A stretch of DNA of 64,000 bases from Melampsora larici-populina 98AG31 (taxonomy: Eukaryota > Basidiomycota > Pucciniomycetes > Pucciniales > Melampsoraceae), in assembly GCF_000204055.1 (NCBI RefSeq), contig NW_006768769.1, positions 1,874,574-1,938,573 on the forward strand, written 5' to 3'. A program made the position numbers and the translations under genes. Shown piece by piece: positions 22,755 through 33,410 of this stretch. Below the pieces are notes generated by a model. That model saw only the letters and a list, made by a program, of their open reading frames with translations. It did not search any database and was not told the origin of the DNA. Each line of letters starts with the position of its first letter. Position 1 is the first letter of the stretch.

Positions 22755-23112
22755 AAAGCTTTGTGAAACTTTTTTATGACATCCTTTGCATGTCTTGGTT
22801 AGATCAGAGACTTTTTTTTGCAGGAAAGCAGATGGGTAAGCGGGCAACCACAACTGACAACCAACAGAGTTCCCTACTTGATATATTGCATATTTTTGGG
22901 AGAGCACATTCTGACATGACCTTCTATAAACAATAATGATCATTGAGCTGTGTGCGTTGAGCAGGCCCAACTTTGTGAAACTTTTTAACAATATCAATCA
23001 AAAGTCTTGTTTAAAACCAAGACCCTCTTTTGTAGGTAAGTAGATTAAGTCAGCCGACACTGACAACTATTTTAGCCATTCTGATGTGACCATTGGTAAC
23101 AAACAACACAGC
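22755..23112 (+). repeat. Diverged tandem duplication, about 210-base offset
   Basis: The blocks around 22755-22935 and 22966-23112 share ordered motifs: TTTGTGAAACTTTTT, then GTCTTG, TTTGTAGG/TTTGCAGG, CTGACAAC, and CATTCTGA followed by TGACC. They look like old tandem copies. No gene is visible in 22292-23575. Confidence 0.45.
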
Positions 23113-24618
23113 ACTCATGAAACAGACAAATCAGGCAGGCTTGTTGGATTGAGAATGAACTGGCTGATTGATGAACAAGTAGAAGAGATGATTGATTGAT
23201 AGAAGCTCATCAAGGTGTGTGAGTTTGACAGCCCCTTTGTCAGAAAAGAGGTTGAACTGACTCCAATCAAACAAGAGTGGGCCGCCTATGTCTAACAAGT
23301 CTCTCACTTGGACAAAGGCCAGCTGGTAGGTATTTGCAAGGTCATCTTTGAGGGGTGATCAACACTCTACAAGATATCTTTGGTTTGGGCATGTTGATGT
23401 GCTCATGGGGAATTGACATGGTGTCCTTGACCCAATCCTTCTTGGCTACTGTGAGGAAGGTATCAGCCAAGCTACAATGGTCACCCAAATTTCTGATGAT
23501 CACAATATTCACACAACTTTTTAAACCTTTCAGTGTATTCTCCAGTGATTTTCTCTCACCACTTTCCATGCATCAATGACTCCAGAGCAGAAGGAACAAG
23601 CTTATCCTTCAGATCAACAATACCACAACCTTGGGGTGACACATTTGGAAGCTATGTGTGCAATCAAAGATGCATACAACATTCCAATCAATATGTATAA
23701 CATTCAAACAATGTCAAAAGCTTTGGGTATCAATTGGTGACGTGATCATGTACAGCAAGGGCGTGTAACAGTGGACCAGGTGGTACATTTATTACTGGAA
23801 GTAATTGAGAGTGAAGATCCCAATGCAGGATATTGGACAATGTAACACAACCTCCCTATAAATCACCACATCAGGATCAATTGTGATACAGTCTACCAGC
23901 TGATGTGGGTGATTGATCCTGAAGGAATTGAACTTTGCTGTCAAGGAGTTCTCAAGCAAAGAATATTCCATGCGCCAGCTCCAAATCACTGATGGGCTAG
24001 TGATGGCATGATGAACTCAAACCTTATGGGATATGTATTTATGGCTTTATTGACACATGGTCAAGGAAGGTTTTGAGCCTTTGAGTTGGGCAAACAACAA
24101 ACAACAACCCACAAGTAGTTGGTCTATATTTTCTAGAGCTTGTTTCTACTGCTGGAGGATTCCCAGTCAAAACTTCAACTGATTGTGGAACCAAGAATGG
24201 TGATATGGTTATATTTCAAGCTTTGTTTACACATATCCATGCTGTTCAAAGTGTTGAAGACGCATTGAAGCATCACCACTAGACCACTTTTAATCACAAT
24301 CAGAAGATAGAGTCACTTTGTTCACAGCTAATGTGAGCAAAGAATACGACTCTACATGATGAAATCAAACTGGCCATTGATACTGGGTTGTATAACCAAA
24401 GAGTGCATTGCAGAAGTAAAACACAATTTCAAACTTTGTGTGTAGGGCTTTGTTTGTAGACCTGTGGGTTCAAAGTGTGATTGATTCATTCATGGAAAGG
24501 AAGAACACATACCACTACAAAGAATATAATGTTTTCTGGGCAGAAAACACAAATATTGATATACAAAAATATTGAGCGGTCAGGAGGAGGGCAAAAAATA
24601 CAAAAAAATATGAATATT

Positions 24619-24789
24619 TAGGGGATACAAAGTTAAAACTGGGATTTTTTTCCCAGTTTCCCAGTTTTCGTTTTTGGCTGTGTTTGGAACTTTCCCACGT
24701 TCTGCCAGTTTCCCAGTTTGGGTTTTTGGCTGTATTTGGGAAACTGGGAAACTGGGAAAAAACTCCCAGTTTTAACTTTGTATCCCCTA
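24619..24789. mobile_element. 171-base MITE in the left CACTA arm
   Basis: The inverted termini are TAGGGGATACAAAGTTAAAA and its complement ending TATCCCCTA, with near-palindromic interior built from CCCAGTTT/AAACTGGG. The TSD is ATT (24616-24618 and 24790-24792). The opposite CACTA arm reads GAATATTGTTCC without the insert, which is exactly the empty site with one ATT. The MITE therefore inserted after the CACTA arms existed. Confidence 0.93.
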
Positions 24790-25414
24790 ATTGTTCCTGG
24801 TGTTGGAAGCTTCAAGCTGAGTATTTTTGTGTATTTTTAGAGGGCATATTGTTGAACGTACTAACAAAAAACCCCATATTCATCAGATATACACCTGTAA
24901 CAGATGCTGAAATTCAGTTGCTCAGATTGGAGAGGACAATTTGAATTCTACAAATGCTCATAAGATTCCCAATTCTTGCTCAAAAGACTGGCTTTTAGGC
25001 TCATTAGAAAGCCACAGTCTCTCTCTAAATGTCCTAATAGTGCTTCAAGGCTTCATTTTCTATCACAAGGCAGCTATAGTCACTTTGAAATATCATGTTC
25101 CAAGTCACATAGATTCTTTGCAAAGCTGGACACAGCCCCATCACCTTAATGAAAGATCTGGAGACAGAGTTCAGCTTCCTAATGAACCAATAATTGAGAT
25201 TTTTCCCTCGCCAATTGCAAAAGTTATGAGCATTTGTAGATTTCAAATTGTCCTCTCCATTCTGAGCAACCAAATTTCAGCATCTGTTACAGGTGTACAT
25301 CTGATGAATATGAGTTTTATTGTTAGTACGTTCAACAATATGCCCTCGAAAAATACACAAAAATACTCAGCTTGAAGCTTTCAACACCAGGAACAATATT
25401 CATATTTTTTTGTA

Positions 25415-26920
25415 CTAGAGAACAAGCGGGCGCGCCCGCCATTGATGAACATGCACCACATGTCACATGAGAAATGGGGCACAGCGGCAGCCCCTTTGAG
25501 CAAACTCCAATCAAATTTCAATTGAATACCATAAACAGCACTGTGCTAGTTTATACAGTGATTTTTGTATCATATACTAAGAAAGTAAGATTATAACATC
25601 TTTTGTTATAATTGCCATTCAGCAAGATCCTCCTTGTTGCCTTTGCCTTGCCCCGATCCTGGGACCTGAGGTAACCTCTCTCGCTTTTGAGAGTGAAAAG
25701 CATCTACCGGCGCCACCAAAATAAACAGCTACTATTGCACGTGAGCGCAAAACATAAAGTGTAGTTCGCCTTACTACTTTGCCATCTGTGAATAATATTT
25801 ATATTTCCAAAAACGGCTGCATGTCAAGTTTTGTTGAAAGAACCAATTGGAGTTGCTTATATGCCAAACTTTTAAATATAAGTATGACTGATCACATGTT
25901 TGTTACTGCCAAACCTATCATCCTTGAGAGCTGAATTTTAGGCAAGCAGATAAGCCATCAACCCAATACACACTCCTTCATTGTACAGCACACATTCAGC
26001 AAATAGTCGCCTTGATCAAACAACAACCCAGGCAAAGTCGACCAAATGCTGCCTGTTGGAATTCTGGACTCAGTTATAGCAAGAATTCAAGCTGACATCA
26101 AACACAGTAAGTTCTTTGTCTCTACTTGATGCAAGACACTGTTACTAACAGTGCTACCAGATGTTTCCCCGTGCGGCAAGGAGGACACCAAGAGATGTGG
26201 AGGTGCCGAAGTGTAAGAAGACAATATGAATGAAGCGACTGAGGATGAGAAGGAGATAAGTTGAGGTGTCAAAGTGTAAGTAGGTGGTAAGAATAAAGCT
26301 TTTAGAGTTGTACACCAAACAAAGAGGATAATGGTAACCAAGAACGTAAGTGTTGAAACACTGAAAGGGAGTAGACCAATGATGAAAGTAGTTGTATAAT
26401 GACTTGATAAGTTAATAGAGACTTATTTTAGACAAGATGAGGGATGTGGGAATTCAGGAAAGGCATGTACAATGAGCCATTTTATAGGGTAAAAAGCAAC
26501 ACAGACCAAGGTGGAAAGACAACATTTGGATGAAGACCTGCAAAAGATCGGCATTTTTTGAAGCAACACCATGTGTAATAAGTATTTCAGAAGCCAACAA
26601 TTACACTACGACAAGAACAAAGGAAGACGGGTCAGAAAACTGAAAGATTCCTATTTAATGGTAGAAAAAGCACAAAATATATGAGAAAAGCATGGGATCA
26701 AGAAAGCGCATGAAAAAACGAGGAATACCGGAAACAAGGAAAGCACGTTGAGAAGCATGAACAAAGGGAAAAACCCGATGAATACCAGAAGTGAGTAAAG
26801 GACGTTGAAAAGCATCAGCGGAAGACATTTAAATAGCAAGAAAAGGAGCTGGCCCGAAGAGGATCAAACGGTACTGGGCGGTACTTCATGCGGGTGGCTT
26901 GTACGTTTTTATATTTTAGA
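25415..26920 (-). mobile_element. Non-autonomous Helitron in the right CACTA arm, 1506 bases
   Basis: On the minus strand it begins TCTAAAATATA at 26920, preceded by A. It ends with hairpin GCGGGC-GC-GCCCGC, spacer TTGTTCT and CTAG at 25415, followed by T. Insertion between A and T with TC/CTAG termini is diagnostic of Helitrons. Joining the flanks gives GGGCAAAAAA-TACAAAAAAA, which is found uninterrupted in the left arm of the same CACTA element at about 24591-24608. No helicase or Rep is encoded; only short frames of no recognisable family lie inside. Confidence 0.93.
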
Positions 26921-27354
26921 TTTTTTGCCCTCCTCCTGACCGCCCAATATTTTTGTATATCAATATTTGTGTTTTCTGCCCAGAAAACATTATATTCTTT
27001 GTAGTGTACCGGACTTGCAAAAACCAACCTTCACACCTGCCAACTGGAGTGGCACCAAATACATGTTATTATTCTCCTGAAAATTATGATGGGCCTCAGA
27101 GACTTCATCCTGTACCCCTGGAGGCAGTTGATCAATTGATCAATGATAAATATCCAGACCATGCAGATCTTTTGCAAGTTTCTCCTCCTCAGTTCTCCCT
27201 GAAAGTCTGCATTTTAATCCAAAGGTTAGGTGTTCAAGAAGCCAATATCACTGTCAATAATGTATGGAAATTTTTTGATTGGGTTTTACCCTTCTTGAGA
27301 CTTGTGGAGTTAGAGTTTGTTTTGGAGGGCTATCATGAAGATGAAGATGAGTAA

Positions 27355-27663
27355 TCTCACATTTAATTTTGAAAAAAAAGAATAGAATAATCTCAAATTG
27401 TATTTCAAAAAAAACAAATTCCAGATGAATATACAAGACCTTCACAATTATTAATAAGATTGTTTTCAAACTTGGTTCTGTCTCTCCTCCATCACATTAA
27501 AATCTCAGTGTGCAAGTTGTATAAATCAACCATCTACTTCTTGAGTTCTGGTTTCCATTTTTTCACTGATATGAGGCCTAAGTTTTTACACCATAAGTTG
27601 CACTTGTGATGAGATATGAAGAGCTTGAGGCACCACCAACATATCTACCTTGGAGTAAAATAT
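27355..27663. other. No gene seen; flank of the MULE
   Basis: AT-rich sequence with the left copy of the MULE TSD (GTAAAATAT) at 27655-27663. The last part may belong to the alpha-kinase-like remnant that resumes at 33411. Confidence 0.35.
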
Positions 27664-28015
27664 GGGGAGGGACATTTTTACACCGCGCGGTTTACACCGA
27701 CTGACTCGGTGTAAACTCAGCCCGGTGTAAAATTCTTAAATGACCCCCTCATTTTATAATTTTACACCGTTTCAATTTTTTTTGTGTCAGTGTAATATAT
27801 TTATGTGTAAAGGACTAGGTGTAAAAGTCTTGTAACCTGTTGTAATGTGGAATTTTACACCGAAGAATTTACACCGTTATTTTTGGTGTAAAAAATTCCG
27901 GTGTAAAAATGTGATTAGGTACCTTGAGTTAAATTTTTACACCGAGACTTTTACACCATGTGAGTTCCAGTGTAAAAATGCAAATTTACACCGACAAATT
28001 TACACCGAACATCAA
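27664..28015 (+). repeat. Left MULE TIR and subterminal TTTACACCG array
   Basis: More than a dozen copies of TTTACACCG or its complement occur in 350 bases, at irregular 10-40-base spacing and in both orientations. The outer 240 bases are mirrored at the right end. Subterminal arrays like this usually serve as transposase binding sites; that role is inference here. The open frame at 27845-28186 is a by-product of the repeat. Confidence 0.88.
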
Positions 28016-28243
28016 ATTTCAAAAAATGCCAACAAATATATCAGGCCAATCAACACACAAAACACACAAGCACACATGAAAAGGGATAAGGCGCATTGGG
28101 AAAAGGCAAAAAGAACACAGCGGAAAAATAGGATCAAAAAGATTAAAAAGACACATAAGCGGAAAAAATTCAAAAGATTAAGATGATTAAGATGATTAGA
28201 TTAATTGATTAAAAGGAGGAATTGGAAAGAATTGGAAGCAATG

Positions 28244-31200
28244 CTATAAAATGAGTGTTGAGAAGAAAATGCGAGAAAAATGAAAAGGACTACCCTCAAG
28301 CTTTCTTCGCTTTCCTGACATATTTCCTCTTTGGTTTTCTTGGGCAGCTGGGTCGTCAGTTGGTGTCTTTGCAAGGTGTGCGATCTTGATCTTCAAAGAC
28401 TCCTTGCCCTTTGAGTCTTCCTCCTGCTGCAACGGCACAACTGTGTCCATGTCTTCTTTGATCTTGATTGCCTCAATGTTATTTGAGTCAAGATCTTCCG
28501 TGGCTAAGGGTTCTGTGGCCGTAGTTGCGACGTTGCTGACAAAGGCGTTGAAAGAATCTTCATCGTCGAGTGAAGGTAGGCCGCCCCCAATGGGGAATCC
28601 TTTGGTAGGCAGAGAAAAAGGTATGTTTATGTGTCGGCGAGGAAAAGTCTTCATGATACCTTGTATAGATTGTGCGAGGGTTCCAATTTCCTGTTCAAAA
28701 GGGACTCTTGAATAACATGCCCAGCTTGTGTGTGCCTCACAACCAGCAATAGTTGTCACATCACGATCAAGAAGCTGGGCCCTACCGCCATTTCGCGCCT
28801 TGTCGTAAAGCCAGACACCCAGGACACCTTCAACTGACCAAACTACCTTGCACCAATAATGGTTAAATCCCCAAAAACCTCGCGTCATCATCAAATACTC
28901 AACTCCCTCAATTTGAAAGCGTGCTGGCCAGTTTGTTTCACCCATATACTGTGCTTGTACATCGGATGGCAAACCTACCACACCGTCCAGTAAGAAATAA
29001 AGGTGTAAGGGGGCTGAAGAGACGTCGGTGATATGAATCTTGAAGTTCTCGTCAAGAATTGTAAGTTCTTCTTCATCTTGAGGAGGAGGTGGTGGTGTCG
29101 AGGCTGGAGGTTTGACTTCAATCTCCTTGGTGTCATCTTCATTGTTGCCAGAGCTTGGGATATAGATAGCATCCCTCTTTGGTTTCGGTGCTAGAGGGTT
29201 ACATTCACGGCAAACTAAACCGCTGGGCCAGGTCAAACCTTTGGAACCCCACGCATTAAGCATTTGCTCCAAGTCGCCGTATGAGAATCCTGTATTGCGA
29301 AAGAACCTAGGCAGGATCATCAGAAAACCTCTGGTAGATGTTGTATGTTATCCATGTTTGACATCGCAAGGGCACACAAAGGATCTTCAAAATGGCACTT
29401 CAAAGAGAGGCCTATGGGAGTTGGTGCCAGGCGCAAGTAGTTTTTCCATCAGGCCATCAGCCGAGCAGAAGATGTCGAAATTATAGGTACCGTTGTTTGT
29501 CATAGATCGAATGGACTCATGGATGGACCTCTGTCCTCTGGACATAACTTGGGCGAAGTCTTTGTTGGTGTCCAATTCAGCGTTGCATTGGAAAGTCAGA
29601 TGACAATACACTTCATGTACTAATTCCGTGCCATTGACTGAAGAATATTGGCTCCAGAGGGGTGAAAAAAGCGCGTAGAGAGACTCCAGAGTCGAACTTA
29701 GCCAGCACTGATTCCTTGTCCCTTTCGTGACACCTTTAGTGTACGATTGATATGTAGACAAAGGTGCTCGATTGACGTTCTGAGAGCCAGTAGGTCGACC
29801 TGGACCAGGCTTCTTTGCTGATGTCGCCAAATTCTTCTTAGATGATCTTAGCAAGGCTTCTGTCGTATTGGGTGGTCTTCCATCATTGGTTTTTTTGCCT
29901 GTGTACCGTCGTTTAGTTGGTTTGTCCATACCCATAGCCTCCACAATGTCCTCCCAATTCTTTTGTGTCGAACCGTAGGCAACAGAACACCCTCTTTGAA
30001 GCTGACGGTGATCCCGCTCTAAACTCTTGGAAAAGGCCAAAAGTTGGATGAATCCTTGCAGGATGGTACATTTACCATCACTGACAATTGGCAAAACCAA
30101 AGAAATGTGTCAGTATTCTTTTCATGACAATAGTTATCATGATGGGATTGTGCTTACCAAAGCATGTAATACACTCTGTGCATTGATTCTTGCCCGTTCG
30201 TTGTGGATGGCAATCCAGGCCGCCTTCCTGGACCTTCTTCCGGGTCGGCTTTGTCGTTGTTGTCACTGTCCTTGTGAAGTAAGGCAGGGTCGTCTTCCGG
30301 TATTCTCTTCCTTGCTGAAAACAACATGGCTTGGATGTCAGCCATCTGCCACCAATCCACCCAATTCTTGGCACGTGGAAATTGAACCAGGAGTTTTCGA
30401 AATCTTTCATCCAAGTTGTCTTTGCCGCGCTCGTCTGGAGCCAACAATTCTTTACACATGATTACCCAAATTTTCTAAAATGTGAATAGCACGTATGAGC
30501 TTATGAAAACGCATAGGAGATAAAAAAACAAAAGTTACCTCTAGATCAGGCCGGACTATCAAATGGTTTTTCTTGATTTGTGTGACAGACTGTAAGAAGT
30601 GCTGTTCACAGCCATGTAACCTGGTCAAGGCTACGTTATATGAAACTTTGAACACTTCCATATAAGCTTCTAAGAAGCCATTCTTCTGAGCCAACGAAAA
30701 ATCAACCACCTGATCTAATAATCGCTTTTTTTGCAGTTCGGATTTGGCTGTGTCATTGATAAGGTTGCATAGCGTCTTGAAGTGGGCCTTGTAGTGACCT
30801 GTTTCAAGACCGGCGACCGATGTGAGGAGAACTGGAACCCAGCGTTCAATCCTACTATTGAACATCAAAGTCAACAACAGGTAACCATTGAAGAAAAACC
30901 TGTAAGTGACATCTGAGAGTAGTCCACCTTTGTAAGATTCACCGTTTTTATCTTCGTAAAGCAGGACTTCCTGCATCCAAGGACTCTGGAAGGATACATG
31001 ACAATTTGCACGTATCATAGAAGATGACGGCAATATCATATCATGCCTGATGTAAAAAGTAGAGAAGCAACATCAGTAAAAAATGTAAATCTACAATACT
31101 TCTCAAAAAAAGCTAAAGAATAAAAGATTAGAAAGAGGAACATAACTTACTTTTCCCAATGCTCAAATGATGTCATCCATTTGTCAGCTGCCTCTGGGTC

Positions 31201-32786
31201 CTGCTTATTCGGCATGAGCTCATTTCTATGTAATATTTCGCGCCGCAAATACCCTACCCGGTCTATATTGTTAAATGACTCATGCACATCTGTCACAGAC
31301 TTGATCGGACGAGTTCCGGTATGGGACTGTCCCACCTAGTAAAGGGATTGAGAAAACTAAATAGATGAGTGATTTGTTCCGTGAAACAAAGTAGAAATGA
31401 AAAAAAAATACCTTGAGACCAATAGGACCTCTTGAGGGGTCATTGATAACGATTTCCTCCAACTTGGCCTTGGAAATTGGGTCTGCTTTTTTTGCCTCTG
31501 GCCAGGCATGGTGGTGAATACCTTGATGCGGTAACAAACACCATCCACTATCTTCAATGTCAATTCTACAACGAGCGGTACATGGTGTATGCACTTGAAT
31601 ACCTTCGCAGTCGGTTATGGGACAAGGTTTACAACTATAATCAAGAAACAATTTTTTAGCTGCTATTTGGTTTCAATAAATCAACTTCTAGTGAAACAAA
31701 AACTTACGAATTCAAAGCCATTTCAATTGCTTTGTGGCCAGTAGGGGGTGATCGGGCCAAGCGGCAGTTACTTTCACTGCAATGCATCACGCCTAGACAT
31801 TTGTACCGATGAATTATCCACTGTGGCTTGTTGATAGTGTTGACCTTCATGGTGTGAGTCCAAGCGATGAAATGGAAATTGGTTATGTTGTCTTCCGGTT
31901 GCAAGACAAAGACCGTGTTGCCATTGGGATACTTTGGGTAATCTTGTTCGTCGAGTATACAACCTTCATCGATGAAAGTTTTGAAACTAGCTTTGTTCGT
32001 GGGCAGCTTGAGTTGTTTGTGGCCATATTTTGTTGTTTTTTCTGGCTTAGCAGGTGTTGAATCTAGATCATCGTCCTCGTCGGAGGAAAATTCTTGTCGT
32101 TTTTCCCTCTTCTTCTTTGTTTTTGATTCTTTGGACTTGGAAGATAGTGCTGAAGAGTTGATTTTGTCTATAATTTTTCGCTTCTTGGCCTGAGAGATAT
32201 GATCAGATGGCAGCGCGGTGGAGTTGGCATCATCAGATGGTTCAAGCTTCGACTTCATGGAGGACTTCAATGATTTTGATTGCTTAGATTGGTTCTTTGA
32301 GTTCTGAGATTGTACTATGTCGTCAGCATTGTCCAAATGATGTCGTTTGCGCTTCTTCTTGGTTTTAGGACGTTTCCTTTCAGAGTCAGATGAGTCACTT
32401 TGATAATTGCCCTTTTGGTGCCGGTGCTTCTTCGAAAGCAATTTATTGTAGGAATGTGAGGTAGAGTCGGTGTTGGTCATTGTTGGAGGGACCAATTCTG
32501 AGCAAGAGAATGTGCTTGGAGATGAATGTGATGATAGAGTAGATGCGCGACTTGGAATAGGTATAATAGGTATAGAAGGTCTAGAACTTTCAATTGCCGG
32601 TATGTCTTCAATTGAATGAGATGGCGATGAATTATTAGATGATGGATCACGATGCAGTCTTGAGGCATGTGAAGCACTCGAGAGTATGCAAGCAATTTTG
32701 ATAGCTTCTTCTTTGATTGAGGAGACATCCTTGCTATGGATTGATTGGTCTTCAAGAGTGGCTAAGTCTGACCGCGCTTGACCCAT
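28244..32786 (-). pseudogene. MULE transposase: WRKY/GCM-type zinc finger, DDE core, USP-like peptidase; two in-frame stops
   Basis: Six exons: 32786-31708, 31634-31412, 31335-31151, 31046-30539, 30474-30158, 30080-28244. They total 4149 bases, exactly 1383 codons, with every intron GT-AG. Domains in order: a Ser/Lys-rich, probably nuclear N terminus (about 1-270); a WRKY-GCM1-like zinc region (CLGVMHCSESNC ... CWLLPHQ-like ending with HQGIHHHAWPE); a MULE DDE core with SDVTYRFF (D1), QVVDFSLAQ (D2), the GCEQHF C-H pair and TTNGQESMH (E). Then comes a DGRPPNTTEALL linker and a USP-like cysteine-peptidase domain: Cys box NQCWLSSTLESLY, zinc-binding CPC and CREC pairs, and His box FNHYW followed by GVWLYDKARNGG. 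TGA at 29389-29387 and TAA at 29350-29348 interrupt the peptidase domain near its CPC pair; CGA and CAA are the likely ancestors. An intron could instead remove them, but no phase-correct one is visible. Confidence 0.88.
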
Positions 32787-33086
32787 CTTCCTTCTATGAA
32801 AAAGCCTTGAATGAAATAGGGGTACGGGTAATCCCTTTCTGTGTCTCTATATGGGAGACATCTTCACATATATGTGGAAAATCAGCGAGTGTTTTGAGTT
32901 TGTTGGAAACTGTCTCCCGGATATGGCCATTGTATGTGGAATATTCCGTCACATTTTGGCTGTTTGGATGTATCAGGTATCAATCATCTGATGTTTGTGT
33001 GGTGTGTGGACCTATATCAATATATTGAGGAATGTGGTGTAATACGAGTGGGTGTTAAATTCAAGATCCATGCGGTCAAAATGTAA

Positions 33087-33401
33087 ATTTACACCGGGAA
33101 ATTTTACACCGAATGGACCCGGTGTAAGTCGGCTCGGTGTAAATTTCAAATCCGGCTCCGGGTCCGAGATTATTACACCGGAAATTTTTACACCAAGAAT
33201 AACGGTGTAAGTTCTTCGGTGTAAAATTCCACATTACGACCGGTTACACGACTTTTACACCTAGTTTTTTACACATAAACATATTACACTGACACGAAAA
33301 AAATTGAAACGGTGTAAAATTATAAAATGAGGGGGTCATTTAAGAATTTTACACCGGGCCGAGTTTACACCAAGTCAGTCGGTGTAAAATTCTCCCACCC
33401 C
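33087..33401 (-). repeat. Right MULE TIR and subterminal array
   Basis: Inverted counterpart of the left end, again dense in TTTACACCG/CGGTGTAAA. It ends CCCACCCC at 33401, followed by the TSD. Confidence 0.88.
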
Positions 33402-33410
33402 GTAAAATAT

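Larger units (their letters stand above)
24513..27006. mobile_element. CACTA foldback element with two later insertions
   Basis: The ends are CACTACAAAGAATATAATG (24513 onward) and its reverse complement ending at 27006, flanked by the 3-base TSD TAC (24510-24512 and 27007-27009). Apart from nested insertions the arms are about 280 bases: left 24513-24618 plus 24793-24965; right 25224-25414 plus 26921-27006. They surround a 260-base spacer. There is no transposase gene. The original element, minus the MITE and Helitron, would be roughly 0.8 kb. It interrupts the integrase-core pseudogene. Confidence 0.93.
23576..27354 (+). pseudogene. Integrase-core (DDE, rve-like) gene, decayed and split by a CACTA element
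   Basis: Two blocks, 23576-24512 and 27010-27354, form one gene once the CACTA element and one TSD copy are set aside: the codons for FMERKNTY run in frame into RTCKNQPSHLPTG. Recognisable integrase-core features: a YQLMWVIDPEGIEL region, ASDG as first acid, YGFIDTWSRKVL, a TDCGTKN block (family TDxGTEN, second acid), and NHNQKIESL with the third acid (E). The C-terminal block ends with a DEDE tail. This group of fungal integrase-core proteins is often intronless. Damage: TGA after NW near 23740, TAA near 23845, TGA after NH near 23990, a frameshift near 24003, and TGA/TAG codons further on. TDCGTEN to TDCGTKN is a G-to-A change. Not functional. Confidence 0.75.
27664..33401. mobile_element. 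Autonomous-type MULE (Mutator-like) DNA transposon, 5.7 kb
   Basis: The termini are GGGGAGGGA on the left and the complement of GGGGTGGGA on the right, flanked by a perfect 9-base TSD GTAAAATAT (27655-27663 and 33402-33410). A 9-base TSD is the signature of Mutator-like elements, and the single large gene inside encodes a MULE-type DDE transposase. TIRs of about 240 bases (27664-27910 and 33168-33401) are made largely of repeated TTTACACCG/CGGTGTAAA words. Apart from two nonsense codons in the gene, the element is complete. Confidence 0.94.

Noticed and set aside
24619..24789. TA target duplication (mariner-type) for the 171-base MITE
   Set aside because: TA flanks exist, but removing TA does not reproduce the empty site in the other CACTA arm; a 3-base ATT duplication does.
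27664..28015. Regularly recurring TTTACACCG words resembling a CRISPR-like or satellite array
   Set aside because: The words are 9-10 bases, in both orientations, irregularly spaced, and mirrored at the other end of a transposon with a 9-base TSD; they are TIR/subterminal sequence.
28386..28715. 109-codon plus-strand ORF opposite the MULE gene
   Set aside because: Antisense shadow of the peptidase-domain exon.
29330..29400. An intron that would remove the two in-frame stops in the MULE gene
   Set aside because: A GT-AG pair exists (GTGCCATT ... CTACCAG) but gives the wrong phase and a new stop. The unspliced frame contains a sensible CPC zinc-binding pair, so nonsense mutations are the better reading.
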